From a virus: a stretch of DNA of 46,686 nt. A program made the position numbers and the translations under genes. The notes beneath the pieces are model-generated. The model did no database searches. It was given only the letters and a program-made list of their open reading frames with translations, and was not told the DNA's origin. The DNA is taken from the IMG/VR virus record IMGVR_UViG_3300042400_001938, positions 1 through 46,686 of that record. The stretch is one strand, 5' to 3'. Positions 17,749 through 26,305 of the stretch are shown here, piece after piece. Each line of letters starts with the position of its first letter. The stretch's first letter is position 1.

Positions 17749-19113
17749 TTAAGCAAACCCATAAGCTTGTGCATTTTGTTGATCTGCCAACATACGGTTC
17801 ATGCCATAATGCTGGCCAGAATGCGCACCATGCAATCTAGGAGCTAGATGCTCGAACGCTGAATTACCAGCATTCATTGCTCCTTGTCTGAACCCACCTT
17901 GCTGCAAACCTCTACCGAACTGATCTACAGCATTGCCCATACCATTCTGACCAAAGCCTCTTGCCGCGCCCTGAACACCCTCACCAAGTGCTTGTTTCCA
18001 AGTACCACCTGATAAATATTTATTCAAACCTTGCATACCACCTTGCAACATTGCAGGTCCCATCTGTCTAGCATCAAAACCTTTAGCAAACCCACCGTTT
18101 TGACCCCAGCCAGCGATCTGCTTAGCAGAATCAACTAATGATGTTCCAAAGCTATCACCTTTGACTAAATTCTTACCGGTATTCTTGGCAAAATCTCCTG
18201 CAAGACCGCCTTGAGTGTTCCCCCATTTTTCTAAACCTTCACCAAACGCTTTGCCTGCAGATTCACCACGAGCAAGGCCTCCTAATGCGCCACCAAAAGC
18301 ATCACCAGCATTTTTCCCGTACTCGCTAGTTTTGCCTCCAGCTAGGTGGTTAATGCCCTGAGACGCCATATTCTGACCCATACCGGCTAAGCTATTTAAA
18401 GCTCCTGCCCAAGGCGAATCTGCACCGAATTTGGAATTGATAGCTTCACTAGCCATTTTACCTGCATGAGGAAGGATCGCTTGCGCCGCTGAGTTCATTA
18501 TACCAGGAGCATGCTCTTTAACGGCACCCCAAGCCTGTGAAGCACCACCTTTGATACTGTCCCACAAACCACCAAGTACACCTCCTAATGACCAGTACTC
18601 ATGTAGACCAGTCTTGGGATTCTGAGTTCTGTGACCTGCCATATGGTCAAACAATTGAGCTGTCTCAGGACCAATATTAGCAAGCTCGCGATCTCCATCA
18701 CGTCCTTGGCTTTTTAAAATCTGCAACTCTTCTTGCGTAACAGAAGAAGGATCGTTGCGCATCTTCATTAATATTAGCTCTACCAGCTGTTCTAGATCTG
18801 CTTCTTGAGGAGATCCATGAACCTGTTGGTGCAAATGGTCACCAATCATATGACCATCCGCATGATGTTCACGTGCAAAAGATAGCACACGATCTCTAAT
18901 ATGCGGATTTTTTAAGAGTTCTTCTAAATGCGAATAGCACCTCATTCCTGTTTTTTTGCAAGTTTCAGTACCACCTTGTAAGTGGTCAAGAATTTTTAGC
19001 TCTCCAGGTGAAAAATGTGCAGGCTGCAACTTTCCTCTAATTTTTCCACCTCTGCGATATGTAGGTAATGGTACCATTTCTTCTTCGTTATTTAGTATAT
19101 CTGCATTTAACAT
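17749..19113 (-). CDS. Virion-type protein: LQGG/KTGL module plus Gly/Ala-rich tail
   Basis: 454 residues. Residues ~20-175 contain YRRGGKI, HFSPGELKILDHLQGG, KKTGM, GRDGDRELANIGPETAQLF and NPKTGLHEY, the same ordered blocks as in the 146-residue gene. The remaining ~280 residues are Gly/Ala/Asn/Gln-rich with repeated small-residue helices (GGALGGLARGESAGKAFGEG), a composition common in proteins that insert into or cross membranes during phage DNA ejection. No catalytic motif is seen. It lies just upstream of the Tn3-split gene and downstream of the adaptor. The role as an internal or ejected virion protein is inferred. Confidence 0.7.
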   Translation of the reverse strand: MLNADILNNEEEMVPLPTYRRGGKIRGKLQPAHFSPGELKILDHLQGGTETCKKTGMRCYSHLEELLKNPHIRDRVLSFAREHHADGHMIGDHLHQQVHGSPQEADLEQLVELILMKMRNDPSSVTQEELQILKSQGRDGDRELANIGPETAQLFDHMAGHRTQNPKTGLHEYWSLGGVLGGLWDSIKGGASQAWGAVKEHAPGIMNSAAQAILPHAGKMASEAINSKFGADSPWAGALNSLAGMGQNMASQGINHLAGGKTSEYGKNAGDAFGGALGGLARGESAGKAFGEGLEKWGNTQGGLAGDFAKNTGKNLVKGDSFGTSLVDSAKQIAGWGQNGGFAKGFDARQMGPAMLQGGMQGLNKYLSGGTWKQALGEGVQGAARGFGQNGMGNAVDQFGRGLQQGGFRQGAMNAGNSAFEHLAPRLHGAHSGQHYGMNRMLADQQNAQAYGFA

Positions 19114-19133
19114 AGCATATTTCGCCTATAATT

Positions 19134-19784
19134 CTAATGTGTATTGGGTTTCTGTTGCTGTATTCTGCCTATATCCTCTTCACTCATAGCAGCTTTAGTT
19201 TGTTGGTATAAAGTCGACCAGGCCTGTAACCTCTCATCATCATGTAAGTAAGGTGCAGTTTCCATTAAACAAGAATACAAAAGTAAATCAGGAGCATAAT
19301 TTGATAAAAGATTTTCTTGAGTAGCAGGAGATAAAGGCCGGTCTTGTGTGTAGTACCTAAAGAATATTTTAATTTGATCGTTCTCCTCAGATAAAGGAAT
19401 CATTGAAGAGACAAAAATAATCTTCATATCCATATCAGCGTAATACAACGGCACAAAATCACGAGGTTCAGCAAGGTTATATTGCTGAATATACTCTACG
19501 GTTCTTTCTTGAAGAATATTCTGTTGAACAAGAGTTGGGGTGGTTCTTTTTATTTTGACCGATATTGTAGACAGCCAATTAGCTGGTTTAGAAAAACCAT
19601 TAATACCTAATCCTTCGGTAAAAATAGGCTCATCATCTGCAATAAAAGGTAATATTTTTAGATCCCGAACAATACGCTTTTGACCATTCGCAACAAACAA
19701 AGGTATCATCCCGACAAACTGAGGGTTATTATTCTGGGTGTACTTTTGTAAAGCGTCTGAAAGTTGGAGATAGGTTAAAGACAT
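19134..19784 (-). CDS. Head-tail adaptor-like protein
   Basis: 216 residues. The C-terminal block 'NYAPDLLLYSCLMETAPYL' with HDDERLQAW after it is a pattern I know from podovirus head-tail adaptor proteins. The N-terminal FVANGQKRIVRDLKILPF helix also fits. Such proteins sit under the portal as a ring. The ATG is 2 bp past the stop of the LRR gene upstream. Exact family naming (for example SU10-type adaptor) would need a profile search. Confidence 0.6.
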   Translation of the reverse strand: MSLTYLQLSDALQKYTQNNNPQFVGMIPLFVANGQKRIVRDLKILPFIADDEPIFTEGLGINGFSKPANWLSTISVKIKRTTPTLVQQNILQERTVEYIQQYNLAEPRDFVPLYYADMDMKIIFVSSMIPLSEENDQIKIFFRYYTQDRPLSPATQENLLSNYAPDLLLYSCLMETAPYLHDDERLQAWSTLYQQTKAAMSEEDIGRIQQQKPNTH

Positions 19785-19786
19785 AA

Positions 19787-20482
19787 TTATTCAAAAAATT
19801 TTATTTTACGTGTGAACAAAGGCTTTAGGTGTCGGGTAAAAAAGCCATCCCGTATTGCAACAACTTCTAAACTTTTATTTGCATTGATACTTCTTATAAA
19901 TCGCTCCCCTAGAGGAACACTTGTGATAACCAACTCTTTCAATGAACTATTTCTGACAAGCTCCTCGCTATAAAAATCCCCAAAATCTATCCTATCTAAT
20001 GTTAACGAACGAAGAGACGGCAAAGAAAACAGACCATCTATAATAGACGGCGAACAGTTACAGTTACAAAAAACAAGATCTGACACAGACGAATTTTGCA
20101 GAAATTTTAACGCCTCGTTACTTAGATCGGTCTCTTCAAAAACAAGGGTTTGCAGACCTTTCACTTTCGATACAACCTCTATGTCGTACGCACACGGAAA
20201 ACTAGAAAAAAAATCAATTTCTGTTATTTTCTCTAGGTTTTGGTGTAACTTAGTTTCCAAGAGAAAGCTTGCAGAAGCTGTTCCTATATACTTATCTAAG
20301 ACAAGACGGTTATTGCTAATACACCTGAAACTATGTTCAACCGTATCTTTACCTACAATTCCTGAACTTCTTTTATTTTGCATTCGATCAGCGTGGATGT
20401 TACTACAACTAATATCTTCATCATCTGAACAATACCCAAAAATAGAAGCGTAGAAAAAAACAAAACAAAAAAATTTTTTCAA
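19787..20482 (-). CDS. Secreted leucine-rich-repeat-like protein (candidate moron/effector)
   Basis: 231 residues from a TTG start with a strong AAGGAGAG site about 6 bases upstream. The N-terminus MKKFFCFVFFYASIFGYCSD looks like a Sec signal peptide. Residues ~80-215 show about six units spaced about 24 apart with an L-x-x-L-x-[LIFV] core: LEKITEIDF, LQTLVFEETDLS, VSDLVFCNC, LRSLTLDRIDF, LKELVITSV, LEVVAIRDGF. This resembles ribonuclease-inhibitor-type leucine-rich repeats. It has its own 91-bp upstream gap and no evident link to virion assembly, yet lies between the adaptor and the ADP-ribosyltransferase-like gene. It may be a lysogenic-conversion factor; the target is unknown. Confidence 0.7.
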   Translation of the reverse strand: MKKFFCFVFFYASIFGYCSDDEDISCSNIHADRMQNKRSSGIVGKDTVEHSFRCISNNRLVLDKYIGTASASFLLETKLHQNLEKITEIDFFSSFPCAYDIEVVSKVKGLQTLVFEETDLSNEALKFLQNSSVSDLVFCNCNCSPSIIDGLFSLPSLRSLTLDRIDFGDFYSEELVRNSSLKELVITSVPLGERFIRSINANKSLEVVAIRDGFFTRHLKPLFTRKIKFFE

Positions 20483-20573
20483 CAGTACTCTCCTTTTTCT
20501 ATGAAAGTTTTTTAAATAGTTTAATGGACGTTATTTTTCTCTGTACTTACAGCGTTCCGGTCTTTCCTTTCTT

Positions 20574-21920
20574 CTAGGCAACTCTTTTATCGCGCGCTTC
20601 GTCAAACGACTGCCTATTAATGTCGGAAATAGTGGAAATAGAGCTGGCGTCTTTAGGAAATTCGTCATTAATTACTGAATCCGTGTACCTATACTTATCG
20701 CGAAACTGTATCGGAATTGATGATTTGTAATACCGCCAGAAATCCTCTCTAGGCTTCTTATACTGAACGACCTTCTTGTGGGGGTTCTGTTTGTTGTATT
20801 TAGAAACATAATATTCTGGCGTCACCTCTTTTACTTTTTCAACTAAGTCCACGGGCAGACGGCTCGATCCATCAACTAGAACCTCTTTGTCATTAATAGC
20901 TCTTGTATTAAATACGGACTCTGGGTCTTTATCTATTGCTTTACGTATCTGCGGAGTATCAAAGTCTCTCTTTATAACGTCATAATCGCGCTTAAACCTT
21001 TCAACACAGCGCTTGTCGCTTAAATTTATTTTGTTATGTCCCGAAACAGATGTGCCTTTAGTAGTTGCTATGTATCCCTTTCTAGGCGCGTGTTCGTCTA
21101 AATGACCTCTTACATAACTTTTGGGAATTGTATAATAGCCATCCTGTGGATCATATGTTACACCATGTAAACCATTATCTTGTGTTATCGGTTTTAGTGC
21201 GTATTTACCTGCAGAGATACCATTGCTGTTTATTTCTGTAGAAAAAAATGGGGAGGCTGGTTTGTCCACTAAAACATGATCGATAACATTGTTTCTAACA
21301 ACTCCTCTGTTACGAATGTCGAGTGGGGACAGATCGTCACGCCTAATACGGAAAGAAAGATCTCCTTTCTTATCTAGGTATTCTTTAATATTGTTAGCAC
21401 TCATACCTCTAGATAAATAATCTCCATCTAAACCTCTTATCTGGCGGCTTGGATAAATAGGCTCGAGCCTCCCCAGTCTGGGATCATTATTCAATCCAGC
21501 TAACGCTGACACAACCGCACTAGGCGGGAGACCTCCTGGAGGGAGGCGGTTATCCTCTGACCCCGGCCTATCACTAGTAGGCATAATTACAGAACTATCT
21601 ACGTTCGATATATGGCTCTCGGGTATATCCCCTTCGGATTTCGGATGATAATCACTAAGATCTAATTTTGCTTCTTTACTTTCTGCAACAGAGCCACCTT
21701 TTTTAAAAGACGGAACACCCTCTGAATTCGACCAAATACGTTTCATACTAGCAAGAGTGACTTCTGAAGAACCTTTGTTCTTCAATGAGCTATCGCAGGT
21801 GAACGTATGCGGAGTACCCACTTGTCCGCCATCAGCAAAATGCTGACGTTTTACACTATAACTAGTATCTTCTGCGTGCTCGCCAATATTTGATTTTAAT
21901 TTGGAAAGAAAGTCTGCCAT
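20574..21920 (-). CDS. ADP-ribosyltransferase-like virion-associated protein
   Basis: 448 residues. The first ~130 carry Gly-Gly motifs shared with other putative virion proteins (FADGGQV, FKKGGSV) and a polar linker. The rest fits an R-S-E type ADP-ribosyltransferase: Arg171 in DYLSRGMSANNIKEYL, Ser227-Thr228 in ASPFFSTEIN followed by AGKYA, and Glu346 in NDKEVLVDGSSRLPVDLVEK. The last block resembles the E-x-E strand of VIP2/C2-type toxins, with Asp344 in place of the first Glu. Such enzymes transfer ADP-ribose from NAD+ to a protein; T4 Alt is a virion-injected example. No signal peptide is seen. The enzymatic call is motif-based and untested. Confidence 0.55.
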   Translation of the reverse strand: MADFLSKLKSNIGEHAEDTSYSVKRQHFADGGQVGTPHTFTCDSSLKNKGSSEVTLASMKRIWSNSEGVPSFKKGGSVAESKEAKLDLSDYHPKSEGDIPESHISNVDSSVIMPTSDRPGSEDNRLPPGGLPPSAVVSALAGLNNDPRLGRLEPIYPSRQIRGLDGDYLSRGMSANNIKEYLDKKGDLSFRIRRDDLSPLDIRNRGVVRNNVIDHVLVDKPASPFFSTEINSNGISAGKYALKPITQDNGLHGVTYDPQDGYYTIPKSYVRGHLDEHAPRKGYIATTKGTSVSGHNKINLSDKRCVERFKRDYDVIKRDFDTPQIRKAIDKDPESVFNTRAINDKEVLVDGSSRLPVDLVEKVKEVTPEYYVSKYNKQNPHKKVVQYKKPREDFWRYYKSSIPIQFRDKYRYTDSVINDEFPKDASSISTISDINRQSFDEARDKRVA

Positions 21921-21947
21921 TCGAGCTTAGTTGTTTAAACAATTAAG

Positions 21948-22310
21948 TTAGTATACAGCTTTTGGAGTATTATGCTCAATGTATAAGTTGATAGTGTCTG
22001 TTAACGTTGTAATAGTGAATTTCAAAGGGTTAACACTATGACAAAGAAAACCAAAGGTAGAATGCGGCGGAATTATAACAGATGTGGCATCATTGAATTT
22101 ATGCATATGTGCTTTAGGAAAAACTATAGATACCCCAAATTCGCCAGCAGCTATTAAATACTGCGCCCCAATAAAAGCTGCTTCTCCTTGTGCTGTACTT
22201 AACGTAAACTCAATAGCTTTGGTTGCTACACTTTTGTAACCAACGCCAGGAACAATTGAAGAGTTTTTGTCAACAAAAATCCATGACGTTGTTGTTAGTA
22301 ATGGTTCCAT
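21948..22310 (-). CDS. Small fibre-cassette protein
   Basis: 120 residues, beta-rich, with hydrophobic strands and few charges (VSIVFPKAHMHKF, STFGFLCHSV). It has no signal peptide or catalytic motif. It lies in a same-strand series of fibre-like genes and may be a fibre tip, chaperone or small capsid-surface protein. I do not recognise the family. Confidence 0.6.
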   Translation of the reverse strand: MEPLLTTTSWIFVDKNSSIVPGVGYKSVATKAIEFTLSTAQGEAAFIGAQYLIAAGEFGVSIVFPKAHMHKFNDATSVIIPPHSTFGFLCHSVNPLKFTITTLTDTINLYIEHNTPKAVY

Positions 22311-22361
22311 TATTCTTCACTGCTTATGAGCTGGATAGTTTACCCAGATCACGGCTAACAA

Positions 22362-23003
22362 CTAAGCTACGGAAACTATTGTTGGTTGACCTCCCGTCAA
22401 CAATAGGGCTGAAGCACTATCGGTCGCACTATGAGGATCAGGCATAATAACTAGCCCAATATCAGTGCCGTTGTCTTGCTTAATCATGCTGCCTTCGATA
22501 CCTCCCGCATAGAAATTTAAAAAGATATCGGTAGTAGTATCTGAAGACAAAACGTAACTTAGCTTGATATCCAAAGGTTTTACACCTTTACTAGAAAAGG
22601 CTATATGGTAGGTTTCTCCATACAATTCTGTAACAGCATCAACTTTGCCTAATTTCACATTCAAAGCCTGCCCAGCAGTGTCCTCCTCTGCGGTAGCTAA
22701 AATATTCTTAGACTCCACAACGTCAAAGATTGTTAGACCGTTTATAGCCTGCAATACATAAGCATCATTAAGCTTTGCGTTTAGTGTTAACGTTTTATCT
22801 TCTTTAACGTAGTCTATGCTTAAGTTAATACCAGATTTAAGTTGTACAGGAGTGTATGAACCCTGCCCAAAGTTACTTTGACTATCGGCGACAACTAAGT
22901 CTAAACTAGTAGAAGTTGTTCCGTTAATAGGCTTTTCTATAGCAATTCCCAAAGGGCTAATTTTAATTAGGTCATTTGGTACTTTTAATGTGGATTCTTT
23001 CAT
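22362..23003 (-). CDS. Fibre-cassette protein, beta-rich
   Basis: 213 residues, Thr/Ser/Val/Leu-rich with alternating strand pattern (LSIDYVKEDKTLTLNAKL). Composition suggests a tail fibre or baseplate-like surface protein. AAGG lies about 9 bases upstream of the ATG. Two TATAAT-like boxes occur in the 84-bp gap upstream, so it may have its own promoter. The function is inferred from context. Confidence 0.6.
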   Translation of the reverse strand: MKESTLKVPNDLIKISPLGIAIEKPINGTTSTSLDLVVADSQSNFGQGSYTPVQLKSGINLSIDYVKEDKTLTLNAKLNDAYVLQAINGLTIFDVVESKNILATAEEDTAGQALNVKLGKVDAVTELYGETYHIAFSSKGVKPLDIKLSYVLSSDTTTDIFLNFYAGGIEGSMIKQDNGTDIGLVIMPDPHSATDSASALLLTGGQPTIVSVA

Positions 23004-23087
23004 TTTGTTTTCCTTAAAAGTTCTAGGGATTTAAAAGATTATACTCGTTTGTCTATCATTATAACACGAGCTAGCCTAGATTTGCTC
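23004..23087 (-). promoter_or_regulatory. Possible promoter upstream of fibre-cassette gene
   Basis: The minus strand has TATAAT at 23058-23063 and a second TATAAT about 20 bases further on, but no good -35 hexamer at the right distance. The call is tentative. Confidence 0.25.
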
Positions 23088-23774
23088 TTAAAATAGCACC
23101 ATGTTGGAAGGAAGCTCTCCGTCTACAACAAAAACGTCAACCTCGCCTTTTCTTACCAAAATAAGACTAACCGCCCCAAACTTCGAACAAGATTTTAGTC
23201 CTCCATTAGCACCGACCGTACTGGCCACTCCTGCAACGACGATTTGCTGATTATCACTTTGTACTATCTGAAATCCACCAGAGCCATAATCTACAACTCT
23301 AAAACTAAAACCAAAATGTGTATCTTGGTTCTCAGGTATCCTAACCGTAGCAAAGGTGCAACTTGTATCTGTTACATAAACATATTCATCTTGAGCTGTC
23401 CGGTAAGGATTCGATGAATCAAGTAAAACTGTCTTTGCCGCTTTTCCAGCTGTGGTTTCAAGATTAGTTATCCTCTTTTCGTGATCCTTTGTTAGATTGT
23501 TAAGATTAGAAATATTTAATATATTAGAAATATTATCGTTTTCGAGAATAACTACTCGGTTTTCATGATCGGAAACATCTTTAACAAGCGTTGCTATGTT
23601 CGATATATTAGCTGTAGTATCGGTTTCTACTCGATTAAGTCTTGTCTTTAAATCATCAATACTTGCTTCATTAATAATATTATCAGCAAAAAATTCACCG
23701 GCAAGAGTCAGTACCGTTTTTTTGTCCTTATTGGCAGTTAATGTAAGAGGCAAACTTTCTAAGAAATAAGACAT
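23088..23774 (-). CDS. Trimeric fibre-like protein: coiled coil plus beta head
   Basis: 228 residues from the ATG giving MSYFLESLPLTLTAN; the longer frame starting 39 bases upstream overlaps the previous gene and lacks a site, while AAGG precedes this ATG. Residues ~45-120 form heptad-like units (LKTRLNRVETDTTANISNIA, DHENRVVILEND, DHEKRITNLET) of a trimeric coiled coil. The C-terminal ~100 residues are beta-rich (FGFSFRVVDYGSGGFQIV), as in fibre tips. The start is 2 bp after the preceding stop. Likely a tail fibre or fibre tip. Confidence 0.65.
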   Translation of the reverse strand: MSYFLESLPLTLTANKDKKTVLTLAGEFFADNIINEASIDDLKTRLNRVETDTTANISNIATLVKDVSDHENRVVILENDNISNILNISNLNNLTKDHEKRITNLETTAGKAAKTVLLDSSNPYRTAQDEYVYVTDTSCTFATVRIPENQDTHFGFSFRVVDYGSGGFQIVQSDNQQIVVAGVASTVGANGGLKSCSKFGAVSLILVRKGEVDVFVVDGELPSNMVLF

Positions 23775-23776
23775 CT

Positions 23777-24892
23777 CTAACCTTCTGTACTTTGAAATAC
23801 ATTGATATAACAAAGACCCAACAAAGGCACCGAACCAGACTCGGAATTAGGATACACATATGTAGAACCAATCTGTCCTTTGCCTGGCTGCATCCATGAG
23901 CTAGGTTCAATTGTAGCACCACTGCTGACTATTGTTCCACAAACAGTAGGTGTAGCACTTGTCGGGATAACTAAACTCGAGAAACACGTGATAAATCCAT
24001 TAGCAGAAGCAGTAAGAGACGGAATCTCAAAACAACTAGTGTTGTTTATTGTTGTAGACCCAGGAGCTGTTATATTCCCTCCATTTAACAACACACAACC
24101 ACTTACATTATTGACATTTAGAGAGGTGTTTATAACCATAACGTTTACGTCACATTGCCCTGTAGTAAATAAAGAAATTGTATTTGAGTTAGGTTCAGTA
24201 GCAACTAATGAAGCGTAGACAGGAGAATTGCCTGAAGGACTACTTACGCTCAAAAAATACGCGGCTAAAGACGAATTAGAAATACCGTAATCAGCACAAT
24301 TAATGTTGGCTTTTAAACCGTTAACATTTTTCAATGTAAAGACACCCACAGGGTTAACATAACTAAAAACATACTTACTTGGGTTGATAATCGCCCAGTA
24401 AAAGCCGCTAATAGGGTTGTTAGTTTGAGGGATAATCACTGTAATATTCGAACTTGCAAGATCAGCCGTTCCTTGTTCGTTATACAGGTCAGGCTTTGGG
24501 TAAATACCAGTAATGCCGCAACTTGCGTTACTTGTGCTTATAGGTTGTATCAATATACACGAGGTTTTTTGTAGAGCACTTGTTGTAAATGTTATCAAAC
24601 TACTCGTGTTACCCACAGGTAATGTTGCCATCCCATAATCCGCTACAACACTTTGCGACAAAAGACCATTAAAACCAGTACCATCACCCGCAATTGCACC
24701 TATTACCTGACCATATTGGTTAAAAGTAATTGCAGCTGGAAATGTAACTGTGCCCGGTTCGATAACCGTACGTGGCGTTAAACCAATACTACCGTTCGCC
24801 GTTAATGGGTTGTTAGTTGGTGGCTGAAAAAACCCCTTATCCGCCGCTATTCCTACTGATGTTAAAGGTGTATTTGTCATAAAACGTATCAT
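23777..24892 (-). CDS. Tail fibre-like protein
   Basis: 371 residues, Thr/Ser/Asn/Gly-rich and almost free of charge, with 'FNQYGQVIGAIAG', a motif type frequent in phage fibres. The start overlaps the stop of the larger fibre gene by ATGA, which indicates coupled translation. The next gene starts 2 bp later. No enzyme motif. Probably a receptor-binding subunit; Met5 is an alternative start. Confidence 0.65.
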   Translation of the reverse strand: MIRFMTNTPLTSVGIAADKGFFQPPTNNPLTANGSIGLTPRTVIEPGTVTFPAAITFNQYGQVIGAIAGDGTGFNGLLSQSVVADYGMATLPVGNTSSLITFTTSALQKTSCILIQPISTSNASCGITGIYPKPDLYNEQGTADLASSNITVIIPQTNNPISGFYWAIINPSKYVFSYVNPVGVFTLKNVNGLKANINCADYGISNSSLAAYFLSVSSPSGNSPVYASLVATEPNSNTISLFTTGQCDVNVMVINTSLNVNNVSGCVLLNGGNITAPGSTTINNTSCFEIPSLTASANGFITCFSSLVIPTSATPTVCGTIVSSGATIEPSSWMQPGKGQIGSTYVYPNSESGSVPLLGLCYINVFQSTEG

Positions 24893-26304
24893 TGAGCCAT
24901 GGGTTGCGAAGCTTCATAGGCCGTAATAACATACGCTAATGTCTCCATAGAATTGTTCCAGCCAGCACCTCCTAACGGAACTACCCAAGTGAGCCACGTT
25001 CCAGGTACTTGCCCTACTGTCTCCTTTGAATTGCCTCCAGTAGGCCATCCCCAGATCTGCCCAGTTACAAAGTTATGTACCCAGTTGTTTGCATCAAAAA
25101 AGTACTGAGAGGTATTAGTTGGCCACATAACACAAGCCGTTAAGGAATAATTACACGGGAATGCTGTTGTCGGAAAACCTGGTAATGGTACCCATACATT
25201 ACCACTAAAAGATCCTCCCCCTTTGTTACCGTTAGAAATTTGCACGGTACCTGACCAAGACCCGACATAAGGGGCATTACCAAACGGTGCTGGTTGTATT
25301 CCTGATACAGACAAATTCAAAGTGCATGTATTAGACCCATTTGATGTAAGTGACGCCTGCATAGGGGCTGACGCAGATACACTGCTTATAATACCATTAG
25401 TGGGCAAAGTAAGCGTTAGATTATTGGAGCTTATCCCCATAGATACTGCACCCGAACCCTCAACCACCGATGCACTCGTTACTATAGATGAGGATAATTG
25501 TAAATTAACATCAGTACCGCTCTCAGATACCGATAACACAGAAGGGTTTGACGAAGTTATCGTTATAGGAGCTGGAGTAAGCGTCAGTTCGTTATTAGCA
25601 ATGGTAACCCCTAATAACGCAGGATTTGTAGATGTAACAGCTACCACCGTGTCAGAATTAGGATTTAACTGTAAAGATGTTCCGCCTGTCGTTGCATCTG
25701 TACTGCTAGAAACAGCTAAAACATTAGTGTTTCCAGACGTAACGCTTGTAACAATGTTTGTGTTTGCTGTAACATCAACTACGCTAGGACTACTAGCGTT
25801 ATGAACACACGTCACAATATCATTAACAGAATTCACACCCGTCACAAGTCCAACATTAGGAGATAACGTAAGTTCATTATCAATAATAGTTCCGCTTATA
25901 AGACCGGGATACGTACTGCTAACGCTCGTTACAGCATCGGGTAGTAAGTCAACAGAATAACCGCCTGTTGTATTAGGCTCAACAGCTAGAGAACCCGACG
26001 TAATATCCAGAGGAATGCCGTCAGGTAAGTCTAAAGATATCATTCCAGGCGATGTTTGCATTTTTAACGAGCTAGTTTTTACCTGAACTCCCGTAGGCAA
26101 CCCTTCATCAATCGCCTGAACCTGCCCTGTTTCACTAACGAGAATGGCTACTGGTTTATATAAGCCAGGAGTAATTCCCGTAGGAGCTATATTAATATCA
26201 TATTGAGGCAAACCAGCAAAAGGTGCATCAACCGTAATATTTCCTGTGCTAGATGTTAGGTAGCAAGTAACATTATTGAATTTATTTGGTGCTTTTTCTG
26301 TCAT
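24889..26304 (-). CDS. Large tail fibre-like protein with internal repeats
   Basis: 471 residues, extremely Ser/Thr/Val/Asn-rich. The middle contains diverged repeats of the form V-T-S-x-x-P-x-L-x-x-V-x-I-x-x-N-E-L-T-L-x-P (SSTYPGLISGTIIDNELTLS, TSTNPALLGVTIANNELTLT and a third more diverged copy). The last ~120 residues are Trp/Gly/Asn-rich (YVGSWSGTVQISNGNKGG) and may form a distinct head domain that binds the receptor. The N-terminus has VAILVSETGQVQAID, resembling the following gene's FNQYGQVIGAIAG. It overlaps the next gene by 4 bp. Confidence 0.65.
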   Translation of the reverse strand: MTEKAPNKFNNVTCYLTSSTGNITVDAPFAGLPQYDINIAPTGITPGLYKPVAILVSETGQVQAIDEGLPTGVQVKTSSLKMQTSPGMISLDLPDGIPLDITSGSLAVEPNTTGGYSVDLLPDAVTSVSSTYPGLISGTIIDNELTLSPNVGLVTGVNSVNDIVTCVHNASSPSVVDVTANTNIVTSVTSGNTNVLAVSSSTDATTGGTSLQLNPNSDTVVAVTSTNPALLGVTIANNELTLTPAPITITSSNPSVLSVSESGTDVNLQLSSSIVTSASVVEGSGAVSMGISSNNLTLTLPTNGIISSVSASAPMQASLTSNGSNTCTLNLSVSGIQPAPFGNAPYVGSWSGTVQISNGNKGGGSFSGNVWVPLPGFPTTAFPCNYSLTACVMWPTNTSQYFFDANNWVHNFVTGQIWGWPTGGNSKETVGQVPGTWLTWVVPLGGAGWNNSMETLAYVITAYEASQPMAQ

Positions 26305-26305
26305 T

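Noticed and set aside
25322-25804. 160-codon plus-strand ORF inside the large fibre gene
   Set aside because: Antisense shadow of a Ser/Thr/Val-rich coding sequence, lacking a start site.
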